This document shows positions 1 through 9,245 of a stretch of 64,000 nt of DNA, piece by piece. The notes beneath the pieces are model-generated. The model saw nothing but the letters and a program-made list of their open reading frames with translations, searched no databases and was not told where the DNA came from. Position numbers and translations under genes: made by a program. This DNA comes from Bacteroidales bacterium (GTDB taxonomy: Bacteria; Bacteroidota; Bacteroidia; Bacteroidales; Rikenellaceae): assembly GCA_910575495.1 (NCBI GenBank), contig CAJTFS010000005.1, forward strand, positions 62,001-126,000, read 5' to 3'. The number at the start of each line of letters is the position of its first letter. The first letter of the stretch is position 1.

Positions 1-2200
1 GTTCGCCAATGCCGAGGAGAGCATGAACCTCTTCGCCCATGGTCGTGCTGCCCGGCAAGGCGGTGCACCCGCCGACTGGATCGCCCCGCTCACAAATTAT
101 TATGGTTGGGACGGCCAGTCGTCTTACGACTGGGTCGACAAGGTCACGCGCAAAGGCTATTACCAGGACTACAACCTGAGCGCTTCGGGCCGCACGGGCT
201 CCACAGGCTTCTACGCCAGCATGGGCTACCTCAATTCGGAGGGTCTGGTCATCGCTTCCGACATGGAGCGTATCTCGGGCCGTCTGAACCTCGACAGCAA
301 GTTCAAATACTTCACCTTCGGCGTCAACACGTCGTATGCCTACTCGACGCAGAACAGTTTCGGCCAAGGCACGGGCGGCACGATGTCCAACCCGATCGTA
401 GCGGCCATCAGCAGCATGAGGCCTTTCTTCCCGTTCTACAATGAAGACGGCAGCTATGCCAACGTGAATCTCTACAACCCGCTTGCGCTCAAGGACTCGA
501 AACTGGGCGACATCTACCGCTCGCAGGTGCAGACGGTCAATGCCAACCCCTATCTCCAGGTCGATTTCGGCAAGGGCATCTACGCCAAGACCTCGCTCGG
601 CGCCAACATCACCGACACGCGCATCTACGACTACTGGAGCGCCGTCTACAACCCGCAGGCCGCCAAGTACAACGGTCTGGGACAGCAGTTCAACTCGAAG
701 AGCAGCGTCATCACCTGGACCAATCTGCTGGGCTGGAATTACACCTTCGACGACAAGCACGACGTAGGCATCATGCTCGGTCAGGAGATGCAGCGCAAGT
801 TCTACCACAACGAGTACTATTCCCGCTCCGACTTCCCCCATGCCGACAACGGCATGCGCGATCTTTCGACGGCAGGTACGGACCAGGGATCGCAATACTA
901 CAAGCAGGAGGCTACGCTGGCATCCTACTTCATGGACGCCCACTATTCGTACGACGACAAGTACTACGTTTCGGGATCGTTCCGCCGCGACGGTTCGTCG
1001 GTCTTCGGTGCGGAGAGACGCTGGGGTAACTTCTGGTCGGTAGGCGCCAAGTGGCGCATCTCGGGCGAGAACTTCCTCAAGAACAACACGACCGTCACCA
1101 ACGCCGCCATCCGCGCGTCGTACGGTACGGTGGGCAACCAGGACATCGACTGGTATGCCGCCCGCGGCTTCTACGAGGCCGGCTACAACTACAACGGCCT
1201 GCCGGGCATGGTGCCGACCACCATCTCCAATCAGCAGCTGACGTGGGAGACCTCGAAGAAGTTCGACGTCGGATTCGACCTTTCGTTCATCGACCGCATC
1301 CACCTGACGTTCGACTACTACAACGAGAAAACCAGCGACGCCCTCTACAAGGTTCCCCTGTCGATGACCACGGGCAACGCATCGTTCATGCAGAACATCG
1401 GCACGATCCGCAACCGCGGTATCGAATTCGCTGTCAACGCCACCGTCATGCAGCGCCGCGACTTCGTATGGAGCGCCCACGCCAACGTCACCTGGAACGA
1501 AAACGAGGTCGTCAAACTGGCCACCGCCGATCCGATCATCGACAATTTTTCGATCGTCGAAGAGGGCCGTCCCTACCGTCAGTTCTACCTGAAGGAGTAT
1601 GCCGGCGTCGACCGCGAAACCGGCAAGCCGCTGTGGTACCTCAACGAGACGGGCGACGAAACCACCTCCAACTACAACGATGCAGCCAAGCGCTATCTCG
1701 GGTCGGCCGATCCGAAGGTGCTGGGCGGCTTCGGCACGAGCATCAACTGGAAAGGCCTCGACTTCAACGTCGACTTCACCTACCGCATGGGCGGCAAGGT
1801 CTACGACAGCGGCGCGGCATTCACCGGCTGGGGCATGTCCGAGCGCACCCCGCTGCGCGACGTGGCGCTCAACTCGTGGACCGAGGAGAACAAGGACGCC
1901 AAGCATCCGCAGTACATCTACGGCGACCCGTATAACGCCACGAACGACTCCTCGCGCTTCCTGTTCAACGGCAACTACCTGAAGATAAGCAACATTACGC
2001 TTGGTTACACGCTGCCCGCCAAGTGGACGAAGAAAGCGCTGATCCAGAAGCTGCGCATCTACGTGTCGGTCGACAACCTCTACACCGTCACGGGCAAGGA
2101 TTTCGTGGGCTACACCCCCGAGACCTTCACGTCGGGCATCATCGCCTGGCAGTACCCGGCCAACCGCACGTTCACCGGCGGCGTTCAGCTGACGTTCTAA
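1..2200 (+). CDS. SusC/RagA-family TonB-linked outer membrane protein, 3' part
   Basis: The reading frame is open from base 2 at the window edge, so the true start lies upstream; about 733 residues are visible. The sequence is the C-terminal beta-barrel of a SusC/RagA TonB-dependent importer: alternating aromatic strands, the RRDGSS turn typical of this family, and a final strand ending in GGVQLTF. The signal peptide, carboxypeptidase-like domain and plug lie outside the window. SusC proteins pair with a surface SusD lipoprotein to bring oligosaccharides or peptides across the outer membrane, and the next gene is susD, 32 bases downstream. The substrate cannot be inferred because no degradative enzyme genes follow. 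The family assignment is very secure. Confidence 0.95.
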   Translation, partial: FANAEESMNLFAHGRAARQGGAPADWIAPLTNYYGWDGQSSYDWVDKVTRKGYYQDYNLSASGRTGSTGFYASMGYLNSEGLVIASDMERISGRLNLDSKFKYFTFGVNTSYAYSTQNSFGQGTGGTMSNPIVAAISSMRPFFPFYNEDGSYANVNLYNPLALKDSKLGDIYRSQVQTVNANPYLQVDFGKGIYAKTSLGANITDTRIYDYWSAVYNPQAAKYNGLGQQFNSKSSVITWTNLLGWNYTFDDKHDVGIMLGQEMQRKFYHNEYYSRSDFPHADNGMRDLSTAGTDQGSQYYKQEATLASYFMDAHYSYDDKYYVSGSFRRDGSSVFGAERRWGNFWSVGAKWRISGENFLKNNTTVTNAAIRASYGTVGNQDIDWYAARGFYEAGYNYNGLPGMVPTTISNQQLTWETSKKFDVGFDLSFIDRIHLTFDYYNEKTSDALYKVPLSMTTGNASFMQNIGTIRNRGIEFAVNATVMQRRDFVWSAHANVTWNENEVVKLATADPIIDNFSIVEEGRPYRQFYLKEYAGVDRETGKPLWYLNETGDETTSNYNDAAKRYLGSADPKVLGGFGTSINWKGLDFNVDFTYRMGGKVYDSGAAFTGWGMSERTPLRDVALNSWTEENKDAKHPQYIYGDPYNATNDSSRFLFNGNYLKISNITLGYTLPAKWTKKALIQKLRIYVSVDNLYTVTGKDFVGYTPETFTSGIIAWQYPANRTFTGGVQLTF

Positions 2201-2232
2201 CGCAAAGCGATGCACTTAAAGAAACTGACACC

Positions 2233-3711
2233 ATGAAAAAACTGATATTGAAAGGATTCGCCCTGCTGACGCTCGCTGCCGGCGTGTCGTCGTGCGGCAA
2301 CGATTTCCTCGAAACCGACTATTACAGCGGTCTCGACATAGAGACGAGTCTCAACTCGGTGAGCAACCTCACGACGGCGCTCAACGGCACCTACTACCGG
2401 TTGTACCACTACCAGTTCGCCGGCAACTACGCCATCGCCATCGGCGACGTACCCACCGATCTCTCCTACTGGAACAACCAGACGAACCACTGGAACGACA
2501 TCTACCAGTTCACCTTCACCGACACGAGCACCTACCTGCTCGCCATTTGGAACATGGGCTACAAGACGGCCGACAACGCAGCCCGCATCATCCGGGCCGC
2601 CGAAGCGCTCTATGCCGATGCCGACGAGGAGACCAAGGCCGAACTCGACGCTATCGTGGCCGAAGCCTACGCACTGCGCGGCTACGCCCAGCTGATGCTG
2701 GTCAACATCTACGGCCATCAGATCAAGGTCGCCGGCACCGACTTCTCGGAGCAGCCCGGCATCGTGGTCATCGACCGCCCCATCAAGGCGCTGACGCAAG
2801 TGGAGCGTTCGACGGTAGGCAAGAGCTACGAAGCCGTCATCGGCGACCTAAAGGCGTCGCTCGCCCGCTTCGCCGCTGCCGGCGGCGACCGCGGCGATCT
2901 CTTCTATTTCGGCCAGGCCGCCGTGCAGGGACTTCTTGCCCGCACCTACCTCTACATGGAGCAGTGGGACAAAGCCAAGGAGCATGCACGGAAAGCGCTC
3001 GACATTGCAGGCATCACGACGCTGACCTACACGGCCGAGGGCTACAAGGCGCTCTACAACACCAACAACTCGAACGTCGAAAGTATCTTCGCGCTGGCCA
3101 TCACGCCGTCGCAGAACTGGTCGGCCAACTCGTTCGGCACGCTGTGGACCAGCTACAACATGAGCCCCAGTCCGAAACTGCAGGCACTCTACGCCGCCAC
3201 CGACTGCCGCAAGAGCATCATGGGCATGGCCAAAGAGTCGACCGCAGCCGTTCCCGTATACGGAGGCGGCAAACTCGCCCACTTCGCATCGGCCAACCCG
3301 GCCAACGCCACCAACTACATCGTCAACGCACCCGAGATGTTCCTCATCATCGCCGAAGCCGAGGCCCAGAGCCCCAACGGTTCGCTCGCCGCAGCGCAGA
3401 ACGCCCTGCTTACCGTGGCCAAGCGCAATTCGGCCATCGCCGCCGCAGCCGACCTTCCGTCGGACAAGGCCGGGCTGCTGTCGTTCATCAAGGACGAGCG
3501 CGCCCGCGAGCTCTTCCAGGAGGGACACCGGCTCTACGACCTGCGCCGCTGGGGCGACAACGCCTCGGTCTACGCCTACTCGGCACCCGAAATCAAGTTC
3601 TCCTACAACGACTACAAGATTTCGGACCTGGTCTTCCCCATTCCGGTCGACGAGATCAACTCCGGTTTCGGCGTCAAGCAGAACGACTGGTCGGGCACGC
3701 TGCCCCGATAG
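2233..3711 (+). CDS. SusD/RagB-family nutrient-binding outer membrane lipoprotein
   Basis: This 492-residue protein starts with a lipoprotein signal peptide (MKKLILKGFALLTLAAGVSS followed by the lipobox Cys). The start is the ATG that begins this signal; longer in-frame extensions read back through susC and make no sense. The body has the TPR-rich SusD fold (ARTYLYMEQWDKAKEHA) and the conserved C-terminal segment RARELFQEGHRLYDLRRWGD. It is the surface ligand-binding partner of the SusC protein just upstream and is surely co-transcribed with it. A strong hairpin terminator follows within 30 bases, so susCD closes its operon. Ligand unknown. Confidence 0.95.
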   Translation: MKKLILKGFALLTLAAGVSSCGNDFLETDYYSGLDIETSLNSVSNLTTALNGTYYRLYHYQFAGNYAIAIGDVPTDLSYWNNQTNHWNDIYQFTFTDTSTYLLAIWNMGYKTADNAARIIRAAEALYADADEETKAELDAIVAEAYALRGYAQLMLVNIYGHQIKVAGTDFSEQPGIVVIDRPIKALTQVERSTVGKSYEAVIGDLKASLARFAAAGGDRGDLFYFGQAAVQGLLARTYLYMEQWDKAKEHARKALDIAGITTLTYTAEGYKALYNTNNSNVESIFALAITPSQNWSANSFGTLWTSYNMSPSPKLQALYAATDCRKSIMGMAKESTAAVPVYGGGKLAHFASANPANATNYIVNAPEMFLIIAEAEAQSPNGSLAAAQNALLTVAKRNSAIAAAADLPSDKAGLLSFIKDERARELFQEGHRLYDLRRWGDNASVYAYSAPEIKFSYNDYKISDLVFPIPVDEINSGFGVKQNDWSGTLPR

Positions 3712-3740
3712 GTCGCACGACACGCTGCAACCGTTCAGCA

Positions 3741-3772
3741 AGGAGGATTCCGCCATGGAATCCTCCTTTTTT
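3741..3772 (+). terminator. Rho-independent terminator of the susCD operon
   Basis: A perfect 11-bp stem (AGGAGGATTCC / GGAATCCTCCT) with a 5-base loop is followed by a run of six T. It begins 30 bases after the susD stop. Confidence 0.9.
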
Positions 3773-4092
3773 CGTAGCACCGCTTCTCCGACCGCAGCCG
3801 CCTGCATGCCGAAGCGCACAATGCCGGCACGAAGCCGGTTCGAGCCCGGTTCGAAAAGCCAGCGATTTCATTCCTCCCCTGCTTCCGCGAGCACTGCCGT
3901 CACCAGCTTCAGCAACGCCCGATTCGGCCTTGCCCCGCACCCGCAACTCCGCCGAAACAGAAAAAATCCGCAAAACAACCGGATTTTCGAACCGTTTGGC
4001 ACATCATTGTATAGGATCGAGAACCTGCAAACTCCGAATATTTTTTGTAACTTCGTGCGCAGAAACACGAAAAAACGAAACACGACATACGC
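3773..4092. other. Intergenic region between susD and the flavodiiron gene, with a possible promoter
   Basis: I see no credible gene here. Near the right end, TAACTTCG at 4048-4055 differs in one base from the Bacteroidota -7 consensus TAnnTTTG, and an overlapping TATTTTTTG at 4039-4047 has one T too many. One of them probably drives the flavodiiron gene, but neither is a clean match. Confidence 0.35.
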
Positions 4093-5271
4093 ATGAACAT
4101 CACGGAAATCCGACCCGGCATCCGCTACGTAGGCGTCAACGACCGCACGACCACCCGCTTCGAAGCGCTGTGGCCGCTGCCGGCGGGCGTCTCCTACAAC
4201 GCCTACCTGGTCGTCGGCGAGCAGGTCGCGCTGATCGACACCGTCGAGTCGCACTTCGGCGACCGCCTTTTCGAGAACATCCGCCGCGAAATCGGCGACC
4301 GCCCCGTCGACTATCTGGTCATCAACCACATGGAGCCCGACCACTCCTCGTCGATCGAGGCCCTGCGCCTGCGCTACCCGGCCATCCGCATCGTCAGCAA
4401 CGCCAAGGCACTGCAAATGGTCGAAGGATTCTACGGCATCGGAACCAACACCCTCGAAATCAAGGAGGGCGACACGCTCGACCTGGGCGGGACGACCCTT
4501 TCGTTCCACATGGCCCCCATGGTTCATTGGCCCGAAACGATGGTGACATGGTGCCCCGAGCAGCAGACGCTCTTTTCGGGCGACGCGTTCGGCACGTTCG
4601 GCGCGCTCGACGGCGGCATCGTCGACACGCAGCTCGACCCCGACCGCTATTGGGACGAGATGCGCCGCTACTACGCCTCGATCGTAGGCAAATACGGCGC
4701 TCCGGTGCAGAAAGCCCTGCAGAAGGTGCGCGGACTGAACCCGGCCGTGATCTGTTCGACCCACGGCCCCGTGTGGCAGGAGCGGACGGGCGAAGTGCTC
4801 GACCTCTACGACCGTCTCAGCCGCTACGAGGGCGAACCGGGCACCGTCATCGCCTACGGCTCGATGTACGGCAACACCGAACGCATGGCCGAAAGCATTG
4901 CCCGCCACCTGGCCGCCGAGGGCGAGAAAAACATCGTGGTGCACAACCTCACCTACACCGACCCGTCGTTCGTGCTGCGCGACATCTTCCGCTACGACAC
5001 GCTCGTCGTGGGCGGCCCGACCTACAACGGCGCGCTCTTCCCGCCCGTCGCCCACCTGTTGGAGATGCTCTCCGCACGCTGCATTCCCCAGCGCCGCATC
5101 GCCTGCTTCGGCTCCTTCTGCTGGGCCGGCTGCGCCGTGCGCAACCTGGACGAATTCGCCCAGCGCATGAAATGGCAGCCCCTGGGCACCTCCGTGGAGA
5201 TGAAGCAGGGATTCACCGACTCTGCCGACGAGGCCTGCCGCACGTTGGCCGCCGCCATCGCCGAACGCTAA
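4093..5271 (+). CDS. Flavodiiron protein (A-type flavoprotein, FprA/ROO family)
   Basis: A 392-residue cytosolic enzyme that reduces O2 to water, or NO to N2O, to protect anaerobes. The N-terminal metallo-beta-lactamase-like domain (about 1-245) carries the diiron ligands: HMEPDH near residue 80, then PMVHWPE, FSGDAFG and CSTHGP. The C-terminal flavodoxin domain (about 255-392) starts with the FMN-binding loop YGSMYGNTERMA. The length is normal for the two-domain form, with no rubredoxin or NADH-reductase fusion. It has its own upstream spacer, and ugd follows 24 bases downstream, possibly in the same transcript. Whether O2 or NO is the physiological substrate cannot be read from sequence. 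Confidence 0.93.
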   Translation: MNITEIRPGIRYVGVNDRTTTRFEALWPLPAGVSYNAYLVVGEQVALIDTVESHFGDRLFENIRREIGDRPVDYLVINHMEPDHSSSIEALRLRYPAIRIVSNAKALQMVEGFYGIGTNTLEIKEGDTLDLGGTTLSFHMAPMVHWPETMVTWCPEQQTLFSGDAFGTFGALDGGIVDTQLDPDRYWDEMRRYYASIVGKYGAPVQKALQKVRGLNPAVICSTHGPVWQERTGEVLDLYDRLSRYEGEPGTVIAYGSMYGNTERMAESIARHLAAEGEKNIVVHNLTYTDPSFVLRDIFRYDTLVVGGPTYNGALFPPVAHLLEMLSARCIPQRRIACFGSFCWAGCAVRNLDEFAQRMKWQPLGTSVEMKQGFTDSADEACRTLAAAIAER

Positions 5272-5295
5272 AAAAACTCAACCGACCCGAACAAA

Positions 5296-6606
5296 ATGAA
5301 AATCGCAATCGTTGGAACCGGCTACGTGGGTCTCGTCTCGGGTGCCTGCTTCGCCGAAATGGGCCTCGACATCACCTGCGTCGACACCGACCGCAAGAAG
5401 ATCGAGAGCTTGCAGCAGGGTATCATACCGATCTACGAACCGGGCCTCTCCGAACTGGTCCGCAACAACGTCGCCGCCGGGCGCCTGCACTTCACCACCG
5501 ACCTCACGGAGTGTCTCGACCGGGTGGAAGTGGTCTTCTCGGCCGTGGGCACGCCGCCCGACGAGGACGGCTCGGCCGACCTGCGCTACGTACTGGAAGT
5601 GGCCCGCACGTTCGGACGCCACATCAACAAATACACGCTTCTGGTGACCAAGAGCACGGTGCCCGTGGGCACGGCCCGGAAGGTGCGCGCCGCAATCGAG
5701 GAGGAGCTTGCCAAACGCGGCGCCGACGTGCCTTTCGATGTCGCCTCGAACCCCGAATTCCTCAAAGAAGGTGCCGCCATCAAGGACTTCATGTCGCCCG
5801 ACCGCGTGGTGGTGGGCGTCGACAGCGAGCAGGCGCGCGAACTGATGACACGGCTCTACCGCCCGCTGATGATCAACAACTTCCGGGTGCTCTTCATGGA
5901 CATCGCCTCGGCCGAGATGACCAAATACGCCGCCAACGCCATGCTGGCCACGCGCATCTCGTTCATGAACGACGTGGCCAACCTCTGCGACCTGATGGGC
6001 GCCAACGTGGAGATGGTGCGCAAGGGCATCGGTGCCGACGTGCGCATCGGCAGCAAGTTCCTCTACCCCGGCTGCGGCTACGGAGGCTCGTGCTTCCCGA
6101 AGGATGTCAAGGCGCTGGCCCATACGGCCCACGAATACGGCTACACGATGGAAGTCATCGAAGCCGTGGAGCGGGTCAACGAACGCCAGAAATCGGTGGT
6201 CTTCGAGAAGCTGCGGCAGCTGCTGGGCGACCTGCGCGGCAAACGCATCGCCCTGTGGGGCCTGGCCTTCAAACCCGAGACCGACGACATGCGCGAAGCG
6301 ACGGCCATCACGGTCATCGGACGCCTGCTCGACGCCGGAGCCGAAGTGCAGGCTTTCGACCCGGTGGCCATGACCGAATGCAGGCGCCGCTTCGGCGACC
6401 GCATCGGCTATGCGGCGGACATGTACCAGGCTGCCGAGGGTGCCGATGCCGTAGCGCTGCTGACCGAGTGGAAAGTCTTCCGCATGCCCGACTGGAGCAG
6501 GCTCCGGGCAAGCATGCGCGACAACGCTCTTGTCGACGGCCGCAACATCTACGACAAGCAGGAGGTCATCAAGGCCGGATTCCGCTACTCGGGCATCGGC
6601 AAATAG
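5296..6606 (+). CDS. ugd: UDP-glucose 6-dehydrogenase
   Basis: A 436-residue UDP-glucose/GDP-mannose dehydrogenase that oxidises UDP-glucose to UDP-glucuronate with two NAD+ for polysaccharide synthesis. The N-terminal Rossmann motif is GTGYVGLVSG. The conserved EFLKEGAAIKDF substrate loop lies in the middle. The catalytic Cys266 sits in GYGGSCFPKD. The C-terminal UDP-binding domain contains LWGLAFKPETDDMRE. The start ATG matches the family start exactly. The neighbours are not capsule genes, so this looks like a stand-alone supply enzyme. The UDP-glucose rather than GDP-mannose call rests on overall similarity. Confidence 0.93.
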   Translation: MKIAIVGTGYVGLVSGACFAEMGLDITCVDTDRKKIESLQQGIIPIYEPGLSELVRNNVAAGRLHFTTDLTECLDRVEVVFSAVGTPPDEDGSADLRYVLEVARTFGRHINKYTLLVTKSTVPVGTARKVRAAIEEELAKRGADVPFDVASNPEFLKEGAAIKDFMSPDRVVVGVDSEQARELMTRLYRPLMINNFRVLFMDIASAEMTKYAANAMLATRISFMNDVANLCDLMGANVEMVRKGIGADVRIGSKFLYPGCGYGGSCFPKDVKALAHTAHEYGYTMEVIEAVERVNERQKSVVFEKLRQLLGDLRGKRIALWGLAFKPETDDMREATAITVIGRLLDAGAEVQAFDPVAMTECRRRFGDRIGYAADMYQAAEGADAVALLTEWKVFRMPDWSRLRASMRDNALVDGRNIYDKQEVIKAGFRYSGIGK

Positions 6607-6662
6607 CCCGCGGCGGCGCATATCCGACCGGGGTGCATCTCGGGGCCGCGGCCCCGAGCCCC

Positions 6663-6790
6663 AAGCCCGGACACCTCCGCCCGGCCGCGCCCTGGGAGCA
6701 AATCCCAAGCCCGGACACCTCCGCCCGGCCGCGCCCTGGGAGCAAATCCCCAACCCGGACCTCCGCCCGGCCGTGCCCCAAGGTGCAATC
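6663..6790. repeat. GC-rich tandem repeat, about 2.8 copies of a 44-45 bp unit
   Basis: Two copies of a 44-45 bp unit, starting AAGCCCGGACACC and ending GGGAGCAAATCCC, begin at 6663 and 6707. A third, decayed copy starts at 6752. A perfect palindrome (CTCGGGGCC GC GGCCCCGAG) lies just upstream at 6639-6658, and at 6812-6841 there is a GTCATGTTGAGCG-type member of the dispersed repeat family seen elsewhere in the window. No gene occurs in 6607-6931. Confidence 0.8.
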
Positions 6791-6880
6791 CGCCGCCCCC
6801 ATCCGCACTCCGTCATGTTGAGCGCAGCGGATCGACGAACGCGAAACAGCACGCTGCCGGCCCGGCGCGAACAAAACGAA

Positions 6881-6913
6881 GAAACCCCGGAACCGCTATG
6901 GTTCCGGGGTTTC
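6881..6913. terminator. Bidirectional hairpin terminator between convergent genes
   Basis: A perfect 14-bp inverted repeat (GAAACCCCGGAACC / GGTTCCGGGGTTTC) with loop GCTAT lies between ugd (plus) and the YhcH-like gene (minus). A/T-rich flanks are short on both sides, so termination in either direction is plausible. Confidence 0.75.
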
Positions 6914-6931
6914 GCGTAGCTGTCGGAGCGC

Positions 6932-7381
6932 TTACCGGCGCACCTTGACGATGGCCTTGCGGACCTTGCCCTCGCCGACCATGGGCGCATGCCCGTCCTC
7001 GGGGAAGAAGACCGAGAACTGACCGGGACGCATGGTGTAATAGGTCTGCGGTTCGTCGTCGAAGAACTGGATGTCCTTGTCGGCGTTGAACGCTTCCCGC
7101 GGCTGCGCGAGGTCCTTGCGTTCGCTCCATCCGAAGCTCTCGGCCGCCCCGTCGAGGAGCAGCTGGATGTCGATATACTCGTTGTGCACCTCCAGCTTGG
7201 CATCCTCCTTCTTCTTCAGATCGCGTTCCATGAGGTTGACATAGATGTCGCGGCCCTCCAATTCGTGGATGCCGGGCTCCAGACTCTTCCAGTCGGTCGT
7301 GGCGAGCAGTTCGAATGCGCGCTTCATGCGCGGATGCACGTTCTCGTAGAGCGTGGCGTTTTTCAAAGAATCGAGAATCAT
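6932..7381 (-). CDS. YhcH/YjgK/YiaL (DUF386) family protein
   Basis: The 149-residue protein begins MILDSLKNATLYENVHPRM. This is the family's usual start; an upstream in-frame extension has no conserved content. The cupin-like domain contains IYVNLMERDLKKKEDAKLE, EVHNEYIDIQLLLDG and the C-terminal FFPEDGHAPM with the conserved metal-coordinating HxP-type segment. Members are implicated in sugar or sialic acid metabolism (sugar-anomer handling), but the reaction is not firmly known. It lies 85 bases downstream of the EEP hydrolase gene and may share its transcript. The bidirectional hairpin at 6881-6913 terminates it. Confidence 0.85.
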   Translation of the reverse strand: MILDSLKNATLYENVHPRMKRAFELLATTDWKSLEPGIHELEGRDIYVNLMERDLKKKEDAKLEVHNEYIDIQLLLDGAAESFGWSERKDLAQPREAFNADKDIQFFDDEPQTYYTMRPGQFSVFFPEDGHAPMVGEGKVRKAIVKVRR

Positions 7382-7466
7382 AGCTATTTTATTGGGTTCA
7401 TAGTCTTGCTCTTTCGCATCGCAGCAAGGACGGCCGACTTCCATCGCCCCGGCCCCATGCAAGCCG

Positions 7467-8603
7467 TCACTTGCTGTCGGCCAGAGGTTTCAGCCGCACG
7501 ACCACCGGATAGTGGTCGGAGCAGTCGGCGCGCGGCACCTCGTAGGAGAGCGCCCCGTAATGGGGCGTCGCAAGCACGAAGTCGATGCGCATCATGTTGA
7601 AAAAACCGCGGTAGGTGTAGGAGTAGCCCTCGCCGCACTCGGCGAACGCATCCCGCATTCCGCGGGACATCGAACGGTAGACGTACGACATGGGCGTATC
7701 GTTGAAGTCGCCGCAGACGATGCGCCGGGCCCGGGCCTCGCGCATGGCCCCGACGATCGAATCCACCTGCACGGCACGCAGCGCGGCCGTATGGCGGAGC
7801 CGCCCGGCAATGCTGCGTATCTTGGTCTCGCGGGCCGTGTCGCCGATGAATCCGTGCCCGGTGATGTAGTCGTTGTCGGCCGCCTTGATGGCCGTGGAGT
7901 GCAGGTGGTTGTTGAAAACGCGCACCGTGTCGTCGCCCACCTTCAGATCGGCCCACACCGAAGCGCCCGAAGCCAGCACCAGCCCCGACCGCAGCATGCG
8001 GAAGCGGCTCAGAATCATCTGACGCACCTCCGGCTCGTCGCCTAGACCATAATGGGCGACCTCGTATTTCTTGGTCAGCGCGGCGAAACGGTCGCTGCGG
8101 TCGGCCAACCGCCGGTTGAACTCCTGCAGGCAGACGACGTCGGGGCGCAGGCTGTCGATCAGCTCCACCACCCGGTCGACGCTGCTGCCGCCCTCCACGT
8201 CGTAGAAATTGCGGACGTTGAACGTCATCACCTTGAAGGTGCTGCGGTCATAGCGCTTCTCCTCGTATTCGCGGCCGAGCTGCGGTTTCCAGAAGAGCGA
8301 CATCCGGAAGAAACCCGCCACGACCAGCAACAGCATCCACCCGGCACGGCCCATCCGCCACCGGATGATCCAGTAGAGCGCCAGCAACACCGCCACGACG
8401 TAGAACGCCGGGGCCGCCAGAGCCAGTACCGGAAAAATGCCCATCTTCGCCGGAGCGACGTAGGGAACGATGAAGATCACCGGCACGATGATACCGACGC
8501 CCAACGTGAGCAGCGTCAGCAACATATCGACGCACCACATCAGCGGCCCGCGGCGCTTGCGCAGCGACTCTCCGGCATATTCGATATATTTCTCTTCGGC
8601 CAT
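7467..8603 (-). CDS. Membrane-anchored endonuclease/exonuclease/phosphatase (EEP) family protein
   Basis: A 378-residue protein. Residues about 20-110 hold three hydrophobic segments (LLTLLTLGVGIIVPVIFIV, a second and a third); a C-terminal EEP catalytic domain follows. The catalytic set is complete: MTFNVRNF, CLQEFNRR, NNHLHST, CGDFNDTPMSYVY, a metal Asp in RIDFVLAT, and the terminal DHYPVVV. The substrate (nucleic acid, phospholipid or inositol phosphate) cannot be told from sequence. The start ATG lies one base beyond the stop of the rhomboid gene, so the two are translationally close and co-transcribed. Confidence 0.88.
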   Translation of the reverse strand: MAEEKYIEYAGESLRKRRGPLMWCVDMLLTLLTLGVGIIVPVIFIVPYVAPAKMGIFPVLALAAPAFYVVAVLLALYWIIRWRMGRAGWMLLLVVAGFFRMSLFWKPQLGREYEEKRYDRSTFKVMTFNVRNFYDVEGGSSVDRVVELIDSLRPDVVCLQEFNRRLADRSDRFAALTKKYEVAHYGLGDEPEVRQMILSRFRMLRSGLVLASGASVWADLKVGDDTVRVFNNHLHSTAIKAADNDYITGHGFIGDTARETKIRSIAGRLRHTAALRAVQVDSIVGAMREARARRIVCGDFNDTPMSYVYRSMSRGMRDAFAECGEGYSYTYRGFFNMMRIDFVLATPHYGALSYEVPRADCSDHYPVVVRLKPLADSK

Positions 8604-8604
8604 C

Positions 8605-9204
8605 TCAGAAACGGATCACGCCGCGCCTCTTCCACCAATAGAGCAGCCCCAGGCCCCACAGCATGCCGCCCACATGGGCGAAATGGGCGATGTTGCCCAC
8701 GCCGTGCCAACCCAACAGCAGCTCGATGACGGCATAGATGATGACGAACCACTTGGCCTTCATCCGCACGGGCGGGATAATGAGCATGATGATCGCATCG
8801 GGATGCAGCACGCCGAATGCCAGCAGGAGGCCCATCACGGCGCCCGAAGCACCCACCAGCACCATGGGATCGGCCATGGCCCAGGCGATGCCGGCCTGGA
8901 TGAGCGCGGCCCCGACGCCGCAGACCATGTAGTAGACGAGGAAACGTCTGGAGCCCAGCTCGTATTCGAGCGTGCGGCCGAACATCCACAGAGCGAACAT
9001 GTTGAAAAACAGATGTTCGAAATTGGCATGCAGGAACATGTAGGTCACGAACTGGTAGCTGCGGAACGCAAAGAGTCCCACCCACAGCGCACCGTAATGT
9101 TCGATGAGTCTGCCCCAAGGCATCAGAGCCGTGGCCAGATAGACCAGCACGTTGATGGCAAGCAGGTTCTTGACCACGGGGGGCATGTCGAAAAAGCGAT
9201 TCAT
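8605..9204 (-). CDS. Rhomboid family intramembrane serine protease
   Basis: About 199 residues with six or more transmembrane segments. The catalytic Ser is in the GASGAVMG motif, the catalytic His in HFAHVGGMLWG, and the HANFEHLFFNM segment corresponds to the conserved loop-1/TM2 region. Together these form the Ser-His dyad of rhomboids, which cleave transmembrane substrates in the inner membrane. I chose the ATG of MNRFFDMPPVV (9204) because an upstream TTG at 9225 lies inside the promoter box. The EEP gene follows after one base. Confidence 0.9.
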   Translation of the reverse strand: MNRFFDMPPVVKNLLAINVLVYLATALMPWGRLIEHYGALWVGLFAFRSYQFVTYMFLHANFEHLFFNMFALWMFGRTLEYELGSRRFLVYYMVCGVGAALIQAGIAWAMADPMVLVGASGAVMGLLLAFGVLHPDAIIMLIIPPVRMKAKWFVIIYAVIELLLGWHGVGNIAHFAHVGGMLWGLGLLYWWKRRGVIRF

Positions 9205-9222
9205 GATGGCGTCGTTTTTTTG

Positions 9223-9230
9223 CAAAATTA
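9223..9230 (-). promoter_or_regulatory. Promoter -7 box for rhomboid-EEP
   Basis: On the minus strand this reads TAATTTTG, matching TAnnTTTG. It lies 18 bases before the rhomboid ATG, in the 41-base gap after mutL. Confidence 0.7.
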
Positions 9231-9245
9231 ACGGTTTACGGCCGA

